This document shows, one piece after another, positions 6,936 to 14,629 of a stretch of DNA of 33,870 bases. A program made the position numbers and the translations under genes. The DNA is from a bacterium (GTDB lineage Bacteria > Patescibacteriota > Andersenbacteria > UBA10190 > CAIZMI01), in the NCBI GenBank assembly GCA_030647555.1, contig JAUSJG010000029.1, forward strand, positions 1-33,870, written 5' to 3'. Under the pieces are notes generated by a model, which had not been told where the DNA came from, made no database searches, and was given only the letters and a program-made list of their open reading frames with translations. How positions within the stretch are numbered: position 1 is the first letter of the stretch; each line of letters starts with the position of its first letter.

Positions 6936-9006
6936 ATTCGAAGTGTGTCGTCACATTCAACTGCCCGATTCGTCGTTTAATCAAATCCGCCGTTTTTAAT
7001 TCAGGGTCTCGTTCCAAAAGTCTTTCGGCGGCTTTCCGCACATTGAGCAAGAATGGCACGTCGGTAATATTTGCCACCTTCAGTTTCACGCCACCCGACT
7101 GACGCGTCCCATAAATCTCCCCCGCCCCTCGTCGCTTCAAATCCTCCTCCGCAATCTGCAACCCATTCGACAAAGTTTCCAAAGAAACCAAACGGCTTAA
7201 AATAGCGTCGTCTTCACTTTCGCTAACCAAATAACAAACCGCCTCTTGTCCCCTACGCCCAACCCGACCACGAAATTGGTGCAACTGTGCCAACCCAAAA
7301 CGTTCCGCGCCTTCGATTAGAAGCGCTGTCGCATTGGGAATATCAACACCAACTTCTACCACCGACGAAGCAACCAGCAAATCTAATTTGCCATCCCGAA
7401 AATCCGCCAGAATTTGGCGCTTTTCATCAGACGGCAATTTCCCATGCATCATCCCCACCCGAAAATCCGGAAAAACGACGGACATTAATTTTTTATATTC
7501 CGTGATAACCGACTTGGTGTCATCTTCTTCGTCATCCACTTCTTCCACGCGCGGACAAATGACGAAAACTTGTTCCCCATTTTTCATTCGATCCGCCAGC
7601 AAGCGATATACTTCTTCACGCAGGTTAGGTGGTACCACTTCTGTTTTTACAACCTGTTGCCCTGGTCGACTATCAAGCTGGGTGACATCCACATCTCCAT
7701 ATGCCGTTAATTGCAATGTCCGCGGAATCGGTGTGGCTGTAAGTGAAAGAAAATGCGGTGTTGGTTGTCCCGCTTTTCCCTTTACCAATTCATCACGCTG
7801 ATCAACACCAAAGCGATGCTGCTCATCCACCACAACCAAACCAAGCTTTTTAAAATTCAAATCAGCATGAAACAAGGCATGCGTGCCCACCAACAAATCA
7901 ATCTCACCCGAAGCGACACCATCGGCAATGGCATTACGTTCACTCACCCTTAACGATCCCGTCAAAAGTGCTACCCGCAAACCCATCGGTGCAAAAAGTT
8001 TTGCCATGCTTTCCGCGTGTTGGGTTGCCAGAATTTCTGTCGGTGCCGCCAAGACAACCTGCGCGCCACTTTCTTTTGCGATAATCGCCGCCATCCCGGC
8101 CACCACCGTTTTACCGGAACCAACGTCCCCCGCCACCAAGCGATTCATCGGCACAGCCGAACCGATATCAGAAGCAATTTGTTTTATCGCCTCTAACTGG
8201 GAAGGTGTCAATTCAAACGGCAACTTTTTTTCCGCATCCTTAATTTTACTTTCAGACATCTTCAATTTTATTCCATCTTCTTGCAATCGTTCCTTCTTGC
8301 GCACCAATGAGGCCAACTGCAAAATAAACAATTCATCAAAAGCCAAACGCTTACGACTGGCCGTTAGTTCTTCAAACGAATCCGGAAAATGAATGCCTTT
8401 AATGGCGTCACTAAATACCAAAAGATTTTCCTCTTCTCTAGTGGTTTCGGGTAAATAATCGATAAGTTTTGGCGTAAGTGGCATCGCCCGCGTCACCAAA
8501 TAGCGCAAAAAACGCGAAGATACGTTTTCGGTTTCGGAATAGATAGGAGTAAGCCGGGCCGCGTGAACAGGAGGATGCAAGGTGGTAATTTTTTCCGCTT
8601 CCGGAGAAATAATTGTTACGCCGGTATCCCCTTCCGAAGGTGTACCAACCAATATTACTTCCGTCCCTTTGGGAAAGTTTTTCTCAATAAATCTTTGATG
8701 AAACCAAACCAACGGAATGCTTCCCGACTCGTCCTGAAATAGCGCCTTTGTAATCAAAACCTGTTTTGCCTTCCCATGCCTTTTTCGAAAAGTCGCTTCG
8801 CCACTTATCTTCATAATTTTCCCCTGCAATACGCATGGCGTACCAATCACAACATCGCGCACGTTACTTATTACCCGTCGATCCTCGTGACGATTTGGAA
8901 AATAAAACAAAAGCTGGCGGAGATTTTTTATCCCCAACCGCCGAAGCCCGGCGACAACTTTGTCATTTACGGCCGGCAAATTTCCAACCTGCGTATTTAG
9001 ATCCAT
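6934..9006 (-). CDS. recG: ATP-dependent DNA helicase RecG
   Basis: The protein has 690 residues, the usual RecG length. An N-terminal wedge domain with an OB fold (about 55-140) binds branched DNA. Helicase lobe 1 has Walker A GDVGSGKT at 293-300 and the DEQH box at 394-397 (family motif VVVDEQHRFG). Lobe 2 has the QFRGRVGR motif VI. RecG unwinds and reverses stalled forks and Holliday junctions, and the motifs are complete. The start ATG gives the expected length; there is no strong Shine-Dalgarno site. The stop falls in the arm of the inverted repeat at 6809-6935. Confidence 0.97.
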   Translation of the reverse strand: MDLNTQVGNLPAVNDKVVAGLRRLGIKNLRQLLFYFPNRHEDRRVISNVRDVVIGTPCVLQGKIMKISGEATFRKRHGKAKQVLITKALFQDESGSIPLVWFHQRFIEKNFPKGTEVILVGTPSEGDTGVTIISPEAEKITTLHPPVHAARLTPIYSETENVSSRFLRYLVTRAMPLTPKLIDYLPETTREEENLLVFSDAIKGIHFPDSFEELTASRKRLAFDELFILQLASLVRKKERLQEDGIKLKMSESKIKDAEKKLPFELTPSQLEAIKQIASDIGSAVPMNRLVAGDVGSGKTVVAGMAAIIAKESGAQVVLAAPTEILATQHAESMAKLFAPMGLRVALLTGSLRVSERNAIADGVASGEIDLLVGTHALFHADLNFKKLGLVVVDEQHRFGVDQRDELVKGKAGQPTPHFLSLTATPIPRTLQLTAYGDVDVTQLDSRPGQQVVKTEVVPPNLREEVYRLLADRMKNGEQVFVICPRVEEVDDEEDDTKSVITEYKKLMSVVFPDFRVGMMHGKLPSDEKRQILADFRDGKLDLLVASSVVEVGVDIPNATALLIEGAERFGLAQLHQFRGRVGRRGQEAVCYLVSESEDDAILSRLVSLETLSNGLQIAEEDLKRRGAGEIYGTRQSGGVKLKVANITDVPFLLNVRKAAERLLERDPELKTADLIKRRIGQLNVTTHFE

Positions 9007-9063
9007 AAAGGCATCTTACAGGAAATTAAAGGATTGCTCACATACCACAACCAATCAACTATA

Positions 9064-9570
9064 CTAATATATCACCGTCCAAGGATATTTCGTTTTTGTA
9101 ATCTTCCAGGTGTTTTCTTTGATGCTTACGATATTCCCGATTTTACTCACATCCCGCCTTACAGAATCTTTAAACTTACTCGAATCAGGAGAACCAAAAA
9201 TGTCTTTTTCAGCCCATATTTTATCACTTGTCATGTATATAATAAATCCGGGTCCAAATCCCATCCCCTGTGGCCATATCTCTAATCCGTTTTTCTTATC
9301 ATATTCAACTATCGTTTCTCCATATCTACATAACCTTGTATTATTATTTTCATATTTTTTACCAAGAACTCGGCAACCCTGTGCCTCCAATTTTATTTTT
9401 ATTTCCGAAAGTAAAATGGGTTCAATTTTCACATAGCCAGTATAGAGCGTTCTAGCATTTGGAAAAATATTGACTGAAATAACCCCCTTAAGCACAAGAA
9501 AATACAAACCACCAATAATAACAATTACTCCGCCCGCGCCTATCAATATTATTTTTAGAATATTTTTCAT
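9064..9570 (-). CDS. Membrane-anchored hypothetical protein, 168 aa
   Basis: The ATG at 9570 is preferred over a GTG eight codons upstream because it begins directly before the hydrophobic segment (MKNILKIIL; helix about 3-28). The rest, about 140 residues, would be outside the membrane. It has two Cys (QGC and RLC) that could form a disulfide, and a Trp/Gly-rich middle (IWPQGMGFGPGF). No family is recognised. Confidence 0.7.
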   Translation of the reverse strand: MKNILKIILIGAGGVIVIIGGLYFLVLKGVISVNIFPNARTLYTGYVKIEPILLSEIKIKLEAQGCRVLGKKYENNNTRLCRYGETIVEYDKKNGLEIWPQGMGFGPGFIIYMTSDKIWAEKDIFGSPDSSKFKDSVRRDVSKIGNIVSIKENTWKITKTKYPWTVIY

Positions 9571-9645
9571 ATTTATGCGAATTAAGTATAACACGACAAT
9601 AATTTATTTATTCCCGGCAGGATTCTGTCAGTAAATTTGCTGACG

Positions 9646-9690
9646 CAAATTTTTAATGCCCAAATTGCGTAGTCCTAAAGCGACTTTTTC
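9646..9690. repeat. 45-bp dispersed repeat, copy 1
   Basis: Matches 11864-11908 at 43 of 45 positions. The shared core includes AAATTGCGTAGTCCTAAAGC. The flanks contain GTCAG/CTGAC and AAATTTG/CAAATTT pairs. It lies in the gap between the DUF3800 gene and the next minus-strand gene. Confidence 0.75.
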
Positions 9691-9822
9691 GTTAACCAAG
9701 GGAAAACTGGTTACTGACGTCCGCAAATCCATAACAATCTCCATGAAATATAACGGCATTGACAATTACTAAATACTATTGTAGGTTTAAAGAGGTCGCG
9801 AGCAATCGCGCCCATCAAAAAG

Positions 9823-9848
9823 GGACCTGGTGCCGATAAACTAGGTCC
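9823..9848 (-). terminator. Terminator of the DUF3800 gene
   Basis: GGACCT/AGGTCC with a 14-nt loop, followed on the minus strand by CTTTTT. It lies 24 nt after the DUF3800 stop. The rest of the 9571-9871 gap holds only the 45-bp repeat and a short GCGA/TCGC hairpin. Confidence 0.6.
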
Positions 9849-9871
9849 TATTTTGTATTCAAAGATATGCA

Positions 9872-10594
9872 TTAAATAAATTTTGTACATAACCTTTTCG
9901 AAAGTTTCTTGCCAGTTATTTCCGTATATCGCCAATAATCTTCCGGCTGTTTGCCGTATTCAAAAATATGAAAAATCGGATAACACAGCAAATCGGCAAT
10001 TTGAATTCCAATTGTTTTTCCCGAATCTGAAAAAAGCACTTTTTCGATAATATTCTCACACTTCAATTCTCGATAATCCCACCGCATCGCGTGATGAACC
10101 TCATCCAATTCTTTATCCATAAATTTCTTCACCACTTGTCCTTCTCTCGGATCAATAATGGTAATGCCATAAGCATTTTCCATTTTTAATAAATCATTAA
10201 AACTTTGTAATAACGACGCGTAGGCCATATTATAAACATTTTGCGCCGGATATTTTTCCCAAAATTTTTCCTTATTTACTACAACCGAAAGCAACTCAAC
10301 AGGAATCTTTTGAAGAAATAATTTGAGGTCTGTTTCGAGTTCGTCGTACTTGGCGCGATCGTGCAATTTAATCGGCGAACCTTCTTTTAAATCAGGATTC
10401 GCATAACGAAGAAAGTTGGACTTAATTTCCACGTCCGAATTTTGATAAAATTTGTCTTTTATTTTCCGAAACTCACGCTCAATATCAATCTTGTCGTTTT
10501 CGTGAATAACCGCTCCGCACAAAACCAGATATTTTTTACCCTTTTGTGAAATGGGCGCGGTATCGCCAGATTCGTCTACATACATTAAGTACAT
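9872..10594 (-). CDS. DUF3800 domain protein
   Basis: The first residues contain the YVDESGD signature typical of DUF3800. A late acidic/Gln segment (GIQIADLLCYP) is the other conserved block, in an RNase-H-like fold. The 240 residues are a normal length. The ATG at 10594 (MYLMYVDESGD) is preferred over a GTG six codons upstream. Members occur near phage and defence genes, and a nuclease activity has been proposed but is not general knowledge I can confirm. Here it follows the MFS gene by 42 nt and has its own terminator. Confidence 0.85.
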   Translation of the reverse strand: MYLMYVDESGDTAPISQKGKKYLVLCGAVIHENDKIDIEREFRKIKDKFYQNSDVEIKSNFLRYANPDLKEGSPIKLHDRAKYDELETDLKLFLQKIPVELLSVVVNKEKFWEKYPAQNVYNMAYASLLQSFNDLLKMENAYGITIIDPREGQVVKKFMDKELDEVHHAMRWDYRELKCENIIEKVLFSDSGKTIGIQIADLLCYPIFHIFEYGKQPEDYWRYTEITGKKLSKRLCTKFI

Positions 10595-10636
10595 ATTTTT
10601 ATCATAACACACCAGAGATACATTTAGGTTCTACAC

Positions 10637-11842
10637 CTATACTCCATTAATTAACTCATTTTTTGAGGAAAAAGTTCTTACCCCGATAAAAATAAACCCC
10701 ACAACACCAACTATTACTCCCATAACAATCAATGCCTGCGGTAAGGTGTACACATCAACCACCCACCCCACCAAGGGCGCCATCAGTGCGTAAAATATAT
10801 GCTCAATAAAACCCTTTACAGAAAATGTGGTTGCCCGAACACTCGAATCGGTTTCTTTGTGGATATAATCGGAAATTACGACAGACGAAAAACCGTCGAC
10901 AAATTGCATAATAAAGGCAATAACAAAACCAAAGATAAAAACAATCTTTCCCATTAATAAATAACAAAGACTGGTAAGCACAAACAATGACACTAATGAA
11001 GCTTTCCGACCCAATTTCTCTTCAATCACATGTGAATACTTAGCGCTAACGGCACTAATCAAGTTAAAAGCGGCAAATACCAAACCGAAGTAGACGATTT
11101 TGAGACCAGACAATTCAAAGTAGGGCTGATACAGCCAATAAGCAACACCAGTAGCACTGGTAATAACAGCAGAATAACAAATTAGCCATCGTATTTCTTT
11201 ATTATGAAAAATTGCCTCTTTAATCAATCCCATTGAATTAAATATGGAATTTTTAGGCGTCAAATTGCGATTAAGTTTGGGCTCATAAAAAGAAAGTGAA
11301 ACAAGGACCAACAACAGATAGAATGGAATCATTGCAAAAAACGGGTAGCGTAAATTAAGACCCCCCAACAAACCGCCAACAATACTGGCCACAGCGACTC
11401 CTGCAGAATAAAAGAAAATTGCGTTACCCCAAATTTTTTTATAGGAATGTTCTCTTCCTAACGCTTTTAAATTGTCATACATGAAAGCGGAATCAGCGCC
11501 CGAGATAAATGCACCAGCCAGAGCCCAAGATAAAACTGCAAAAAGAAAATAGTAAAAATTATTTCCAAACGCATATAGTGTCATCGCTAAAGTTGCGAAA
11601 ATACCCGTCATTAACAAGGACTTTTTTCTGCCAATAACATCGGCAAAATGGCCGGTAGGGATTTCCGCGAATATCCAAACAACAGAACTGATTGATTGCA
11701 AAATCATTATCTGAGTTAGTTTCAGGCCATTATTTTGATAAAACAAAACAATAATCGGGGTATAGAACATCATGCTATACAAAATTTCGTATAGATAAAA
11801 TTTCCAAATATTATTTTCTAATTTCTTTTGATCAATTTCCAT
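10637..11842 (-). CDS. Major facilitator superfamily transporter
   Basis: The 401-residue protein shows about 12 hydrophobic segments. The motif A loop between helices 2 and 3 is clear (GHFADVIGRKKS, about 64-75). The sequence suggests a drug- or metabolite-efflux type permease, but the substrate cannot be read. The start ATG lies 22 nt below the 45-bp repeat at 11864-11908. It is upstream of the DUF3800 gene on the same strand. Confidence 0.9.
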   Translation of the reverse strand: MEIDQKKLENNIWKFYLYEILYSMMFYTPIIVLFYQNNGLKLTQIMILQSISSVVWIFAEIPTGHFADVIGRKKSLLMTGIFATLAMTLYAFGNNFYYFLFAVLSWALAGAFISGADSAFMYDNLKALGREHSYKKIWGNAIFFYSAGVAVASIVGGLLGGLNLRYPFFAMIPFYLLLVLVSLSFYEPKLNRNLTPKNSIFNSMGLIKEAIFHNKEIRWLICYSAVITSATGVAYWLYQPYFELSGLKIVYFGLVFAAFNLISAVSAKYSHVIEEKLGRKASLVSLFVLTSLCYLLMGKIVFIFGFVIAFIMQFVDGFSSVVISDYIHKETDSSVRATTFSVKGFIEHIFYALMAPLVGWVVDVYTLPQALIVMGVIVGVVGFIFIGVRTFSSKNELINGV

Positions 11843-11863
11843 GATGGAGTAAATAATCTAACA

Positions 11864-11908
11864 CAAATTTTTAACACCCAAATTGCGTAGTCCTAAAGCG
11901 ACTTTTTC
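11864..11908. repeat. 45-bp dispersed repeat, copy 2
   Basis: Same sequence as 9646-9690 except for two bases. It begins within the stop codon of the broken Bro-N/DinD-like gene and ends 22 nt before the MFS start, so it forms the leader or promoter region of the transporter. Confidence 0.75.
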
Positions 11909-12926
11909 ATTTTCTTAAAAGCTTCAGCTTCTTAAAATTATCACTTGAAACTACTTTCTTTCCCGTTTTTTCTTCAATATCTTTCCGTGTTCGTCCCGCA
12001 ATACCGCCACCAACCTGCGCATCTTTTTTCAACGCTTCCAAACCCTTTGAATCTTTCTCGGTCGTGACTTTTGTCGTGGTCGCCTCACCCAGCATCGTCA
12101 AAATCAATTCGATATCGCCCATATGATCACGCAAATTATCACCCGCTTTTTTACAAAGGGCTTGGTAATAAATAAACACTCTATATTCTGTTCAATACGC
12201 CTCAAATACGACCGCTTTGATTGAACAAAATCTTGAGACGTACTATACGTACGTTGAAAGATTTTTGATTGAGAAGTGGTTGTAGTTGAGGATGGAGTGG
12301 ACATAAGATGGAGTGTTTATTTATTACCAAGCCCTGAGCCCCTTGTGTTCCAAATATTCTTTCGCACTTTTTTCAAAAGCTGCTTTGTATATTTCATCGG
12401 TCAAGATCGCGTACTCAAGGCCTTTTGTCACCCCTCTCTGCTTCCACTCATCGGTTAAAGTATTTCTAACGGCAATACCACGCATTCGCTTATCAACCCA
12501 ATCCTTGGGATAACCCTTCTTGTCATAAATTTCCTTCGCCCTTGTTACCGCCAGTTCCGGATCGGCAATTTCTTCAATCCGCTCTTTCCCCACCCTTGCC
12601 AGCCAGAGCTTAAACGGCTCCGCCTTGGGGGACGGAATGGATTGAATAATGCGAAAGATTCCTTCCAAATCGGCCGTAGTCTCTTTTCTTTTTCTTCCAT
12701 CTTTGGCCACCACCTCAAGGAGGGTACAAATTGTACCCCACTTGGCGGAAAGTTCCGGATCGCGCGTGCGCATCTTTTTAACGTATTGCTTCACGTCCGT
12801 AGACTCAGAAAGCACTTCCACCACGTCGGAAACAGAAAAATACCACTTCTCTAGATGCCAAACTCGACGCACTTCTTTTTCCTCAAAAATAGTGATTTTT
12901 GTTCTATCTGCCTGTTTTTTATTCAT
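11907..12926 (-). pseudogene. Bro-N/DinD-like gene split by a small inverted-repeat element
   Basis: Two frames are halves of one protein. The 5' half (12324-12926, 200 residues) carries the Bro-N-type region (FEEKEVRRVWHLEKWYFSV) and ends YLEHKGL plus three element-derived residues. The 3' half (11907-12179) begins with element-derived residues and resumes with KKAGDNLRDHMGDIEL, which continues the family in register after KGL. Intact relatives are single proteins of about 280 residues, seen as antirepressor-like or DNA-damage-inducible D proteins and common in CPR genomes. The break is exactly the 179-bp element at 12157-12335. The halves could be made separately, but the insertion has probably inactivated the gene. 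Confidence 0.85.
12157..12335. mobile_element. 179-bp MITE-like element with 25-bp perfect terminal inverted repeats
   Basis: The ends AGGGCTTGGTAATAAATAAA... (12157-12181) and its exact reverse complement (12311-12335) enclose 129 nt. The inside holds a TTCAAT/ATTGAA hairpin and then the repeat core shared with 1-84. No transposase is encoded and no clear target duplication is visible. The element sits inside the Bro-N/DinD-like gene, which supports insertion. In plus-strand RNA the core folds as AAAATCTT/AAGATTTT around ACGTAC/GTACGT. Confidence 0.8.
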
Positions 12927-13042
12927 CGCTTTGTTGGTTTAATTCTTAATTTTTCAGGCGTGCGAATCACCCTCGTGATTAGACTATTTAAATCCACAGA
13001 GACATCGTAGCGCAAATACGGAGATTTCTCATCTTGCCACGG

Positions 13043-13106
13043 AAGGATTCCTTTTTACAATTTAATCCCGCCTCGCTTCGCTCGAAGCGAGACTAAATCA
13101 AGAAGC
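13043..13106 (-). repeat. Degenerate module R3 beside tRNA-Arg(TCG)
   Basis: Its minus-strand sequence aligns with the second hairpin and right end of module R1, sharing TCGAGCGAAGCGAGGCG and AAAAAGGAATCC. The first hairpin is missing. It looks like the worn end of the array. The 12927-13042 stretch next to it shows nothing further. Confidence 0.45.
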
Positions 13107-13204
13107 CGGCAGGATTAGGCCTCGAAACTTTCGTTGATACAAAAGTTTCTGGCCACCGGCAATCGGTTTCGTTGCGAACGAAACAACGATTGCCGTTCGA
13201 ATCC
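13107..13204 (-). repeat. tRNA-linked structured module R2
   Basis: On the minus strand the unit opens with GGATTCGAA, a copy of the tRNA-Arg T-loop side. It has a hairpin ending CGAAACCGATTGCCG, the linker GTGGCCAG, a second AAACTTT/AAGTTTC hairpin and GAGGCC, and closes with TAATCCTGCCGG. The GTGGCCAG...GAGGCC frame is shared with 14072-14214 and 32479-32608, although the stems differ. Confidence 0.7.
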
Positions 13205-13233
13205 GCAAGCGACACACGAAGGTGATACAACCC

Positions 13234-13358
13234 CGGCAGGATTCCTTTTTACTGTCAAAAACGCCTCGCTTCGCTCGATGCGTTTTTGACAGTAAAAAGC
13301 CTGGGTAGTTAAAACATTGAAGCAGTTCAATGTTTTAACTACCCTTCGAATCCTGCCG
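13234..13358 (-). repeat. tRNA-linked structured module R1
   Basis: The ends CGGCAGGATTC and GAATCCTGCCG form an 11-bp stem copied from the 3' part of the adjacent tRNA-Arg. Inside is a perfect 19-bp hairpin (13303-13344) with CTGC in the AACTGCTT loop. A perfect 20-bp hairpin follows (13245-13299). The plan is a three-way junction. It lies between the tRNA terminator and module R2. Confidence 0.75.
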
Positions 13359-13367
13359 TACTTTTAG

Positions 13368-13411
13368 AAGTAATATAAAACAGTCCCCAGGGGGACTGTT
13401 TTATATTACTT
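13368..13411 (-). terminator. Hairpin terminator after tRNA-Arg(TCG)
   Basis: A 21-bp perfect stem with a 2-nt loop directly follows the tRNA 3' end. The TAATATAAAA segment at its base is shared with the hairpin after tRNA-Leu (32907-32947). Confidence 0.65.
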
Positions 13412-13412
13412 G

Positions 13413-13486
13413 TGCCCCCGGCAGGATTCGAACCCACGACCTCCTGGTCCGAAGCCAGGCGCTCTATCCAGCTGAGCTACAGGGGC
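13413..13486 (-). tRNA. tRNA-Arg (anticodon TCG)
   Basis: Seventy-four nt fold as a standard cloverleaf. The acceptor is GCCCCTG/CGGGGGC with discriminator A, the anticodon loop CTTCGGA has TCG at 34-36, and the T-loop is TTCGAAT. CCA is not encoded. It decodes CGA and other CGN codons. It is followed by its own hairpin and by modules R1-R3 derived from its 3' end. Confidence 0.95.
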
Positions 13487-13501
13487 TTTATTTTTCTCTT
13501 G

Positions 13502-13573
13502 GGTGGCTAGAGGGTACCGCCCCCTCGTCTCCCGGACCACAACCGGACGTTCTACTATTGAACCATAGCCACC
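13502..13573 (-). tRNA. tRNA-His (anticodon GTG) with non-canonical elbow loops
   Basis: The 7-bp acceptor GTGGCTA/TAGCCAC is extended by an encoded G-1 facing C73, the hallmark of tRNA-His. The anticodon loop TTGTGGT gives GTG. The T-stem GAGGG/CCCTC encloses GGCGGTA instead of the usual TTCRANY, and the D-loop is AATAGTA, lacking the GG pair. All stems are intact, so it is probably functional with an altered elbow. It is 15 nt upstream of tRNA-Arg(TCG). Confidence 0.85.
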
Positions 13574-13663
13574 ACGTTTCAATTGGAAATTTAACCAATC
13601 TCTGAAAAACCAATATGGCAATACTATTCGAAATTCTATTAATAATCAAGCCAAGAAAAATGA

Positions 13664-13680
13664 TACCCACTTACAGTGGG
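13664..13680 (-). terminator. Terminator overlapping the stop of the 82-aa gene
   Basis: ACCCACT/AGTGGGT with a 3-nt loop that contains part of the TAA stop. The minus strand continues ATCATTTTT. The arrangement ends transcription immediately after the coding region. Confidence 0.6.
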
Positions 13681-13919
13681 TGTTCGTGTGCAGATATTTC
13701 CTTCCCTGAAGGAGTCTCCTCTGTGCCTGAATAGTCTTCATCGACCACAAGCCGTTGACCCATTTCACTCCAGGCCTGTCCTGCTCGTATAATTTCCGGA
13801 TCATCACCGGTCGCTTCAAGCAATTCCTTTCGATGATCCTCTTCCAAATCAGCTACCGCAGAACAAGGCTCGGGATTTGGAAAAAAGTCTTCTGGTCGCT
13901 TTATTATGGGTTCGTTCAT
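13671..13919 (-). CDS. Small acidic hypothetical protein, 82 aa
   Basis: The ATG at 13919 has TGGAGGA 9 nt upstream, one of the best ribosome sites in the window. The 54 extra codons of the longest frame overlap the partial tRNA copy and are not coding. The product begins MNEPIIKRPEDFFPNPEP. It is acidic, has no membrane segment and one Cys, and I do not recognise it. Confidence 0.75.
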   Translation of the reverse strand: MNEPIIKRPEDFFPNPEPCSAVADLEEDHRKELLEATGDDPEIIRAGQAWSEMGQRLVVDEDYSGTEETPSGKEISAHEHPL

Positions 13920-14017
13920 GACTATTTTCCTCCAGTACAACGTGCAAAACAAATTGATCTTACAACACATTTTAAACCTTGAAAACATGCCTTGTTTAAA
14001 GTAGTATTCGTTCTTAA

Positions 14018-14071
14018 GCGCTCGTAGCTCAACTGGATAGAGCAAAGGGTTTCTAACCCTTAGGTTGGTGG
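14018..14071 (+). pseudogene. Truncated duplicate of tRNA-Arg(TCT), first 54 nt
   Basis: Identical to the first 54 nt of the complete gene at 14258-14311, 240 bp downstream. Identity stops at the start of the T-loop. The acceptor 3' strand is missing, replaced by the hairpin module at 14072-14214. On its own it cannot make a tRNA. Confidence 0.9.
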
Positions 14072-14214
14072 CTAAAATCAAGATTCACGAGCCAACTGCT
14101 TGGCTCGTGAACTGATTTTAGGCCCGGAGCGATGTTTTGCTCGCATTTGGCGAGCAAAACCGCGAGGGCGTGGCCAGACAAAATTTTCGGAAGAAAATTT
14201 TAGTCGAGGCCGAG
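14072..14214 (+). repeat. tRNA-linked structured module T1
   Basis: The order of hairpins is the family plan. H1 is CTAAAATCA/TGATTTTAG enclosing TTCACGAGCCAA/TTGGCTCGTGAA, with the AACTGCTT loop (14072-14121). HA (14122-14169) contains CGATGTTTTGC...AAAACCG. The linker GTGGCCA follows (14170-14176). HB is GACAAAATTTTC/GAAAATTTTAGTC (14177-14205). GAGGCCGAG closes it. It is fused directly to the partial tRNA. The remaining 43 nt before the full tRNA show nothing. Confidence 0.75.
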
Positions 14215-14257
14215 TACAGTTTATTAATTTGCGAAAATAATCTAAAGTCATAAGTAG

Positions 14258-14331
14258 GCGCTCGTAGCTCAACTGGATAGAGCAAAGGGTTTCTAACCCT
14301 TAGGTTGGTGGTTCGAGTCCCCCCGAGCGCA
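14258..14331 (+). tRNA. tRNA-Arg (anticodon TCT)
   Basis: Seventy-four nt with acceptor GCGCTCG/CGAGCGC, discriminator A, D-arm AGCTCAACTGGATAGAGCA, anticodon loop TTTCTAA (TCT) and T-loop TTCGAGT. All canonical positions are present. It reads AGA/AGG codons. A structured tail begins at the next base. Confidence 0.95.
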
Positions 14332-14606
14332 CTCGAGATTTGTTTCGCTTTGCGAAACTATCAAATGTACACAAAACGACTGCACGCCCTGTGCAGTCGT
14401 TTTGCACAAGAATCGAAGAACTCTCGAAATAGGTTTTGCTTAGCAAAACAAATATTAACGTACACAAACACGATTTTTACGGAACGTAAAAACGTGTTTG
14501 CACAAAGTTTGAAGAACTCTGGCGCAAGGTTTATCCGCGATAAACCGAGTGGCAGAGCAAGAGAATTTGCGATAAGAGACGCAAATTTTCGGAGCATCTT
14601 CTATAA
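14332..14606 (+). repeat. Structured tail element, copy 1, abutting tRNA-Arg(TCT)
   Basis: It begins CTCGAGATTTG and contains six hairpins, including GTTTCGC/GCGAAAC, AAAACGACTGCAC/GTGCAGTCGTTTT (14373-14403) and GTTTTGC/GCAAAAC. Others are built on GATTTTTACG/CGTAAAAAC, GGTTTATC/GATAAACC and AATTTGCG/CGCAAATT. Two tandem half-units share GTACACAAA...TTGCACAA and GAAGAACTCT. An inverted copy is at 32208-32481. It ends just before the receiver gene stop. Confidence 0.8.
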
Positions 14607-14629
14607 ACAACTCCGCAACCCCACCTTTT

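Noticed and set aside
12104-12304. Frame MSTPSSTTTTSQ... across the TIR element
   Set aside because: The equivalent frame in copy A is shifted by an indel in the core, so coding is not conserved between copies.
13107-13204. Group I or II intron in a tRNA
   Set aside because: Units are about 100-150 nt, lack intron core motifs, and intact tRNAs lie alongside.
13043-13358. CRISPR array
   Set aside because: Units are few, unequal in length and palindromic, with no constant direct repeat and no cas genes.
13671-14081. 136-codon version of the small acidic protein
   Set aside because: The first 54 codons overlap the partial tRNA copy; the internal ATG has a near-perfect ribosome site.
14361-14597. 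78-codon frame similar to the one at 32216-32416
   Set aside because: Similarity of the two frames comes from the structured tail; the changes are compensatory for hairpins, not synonymous.
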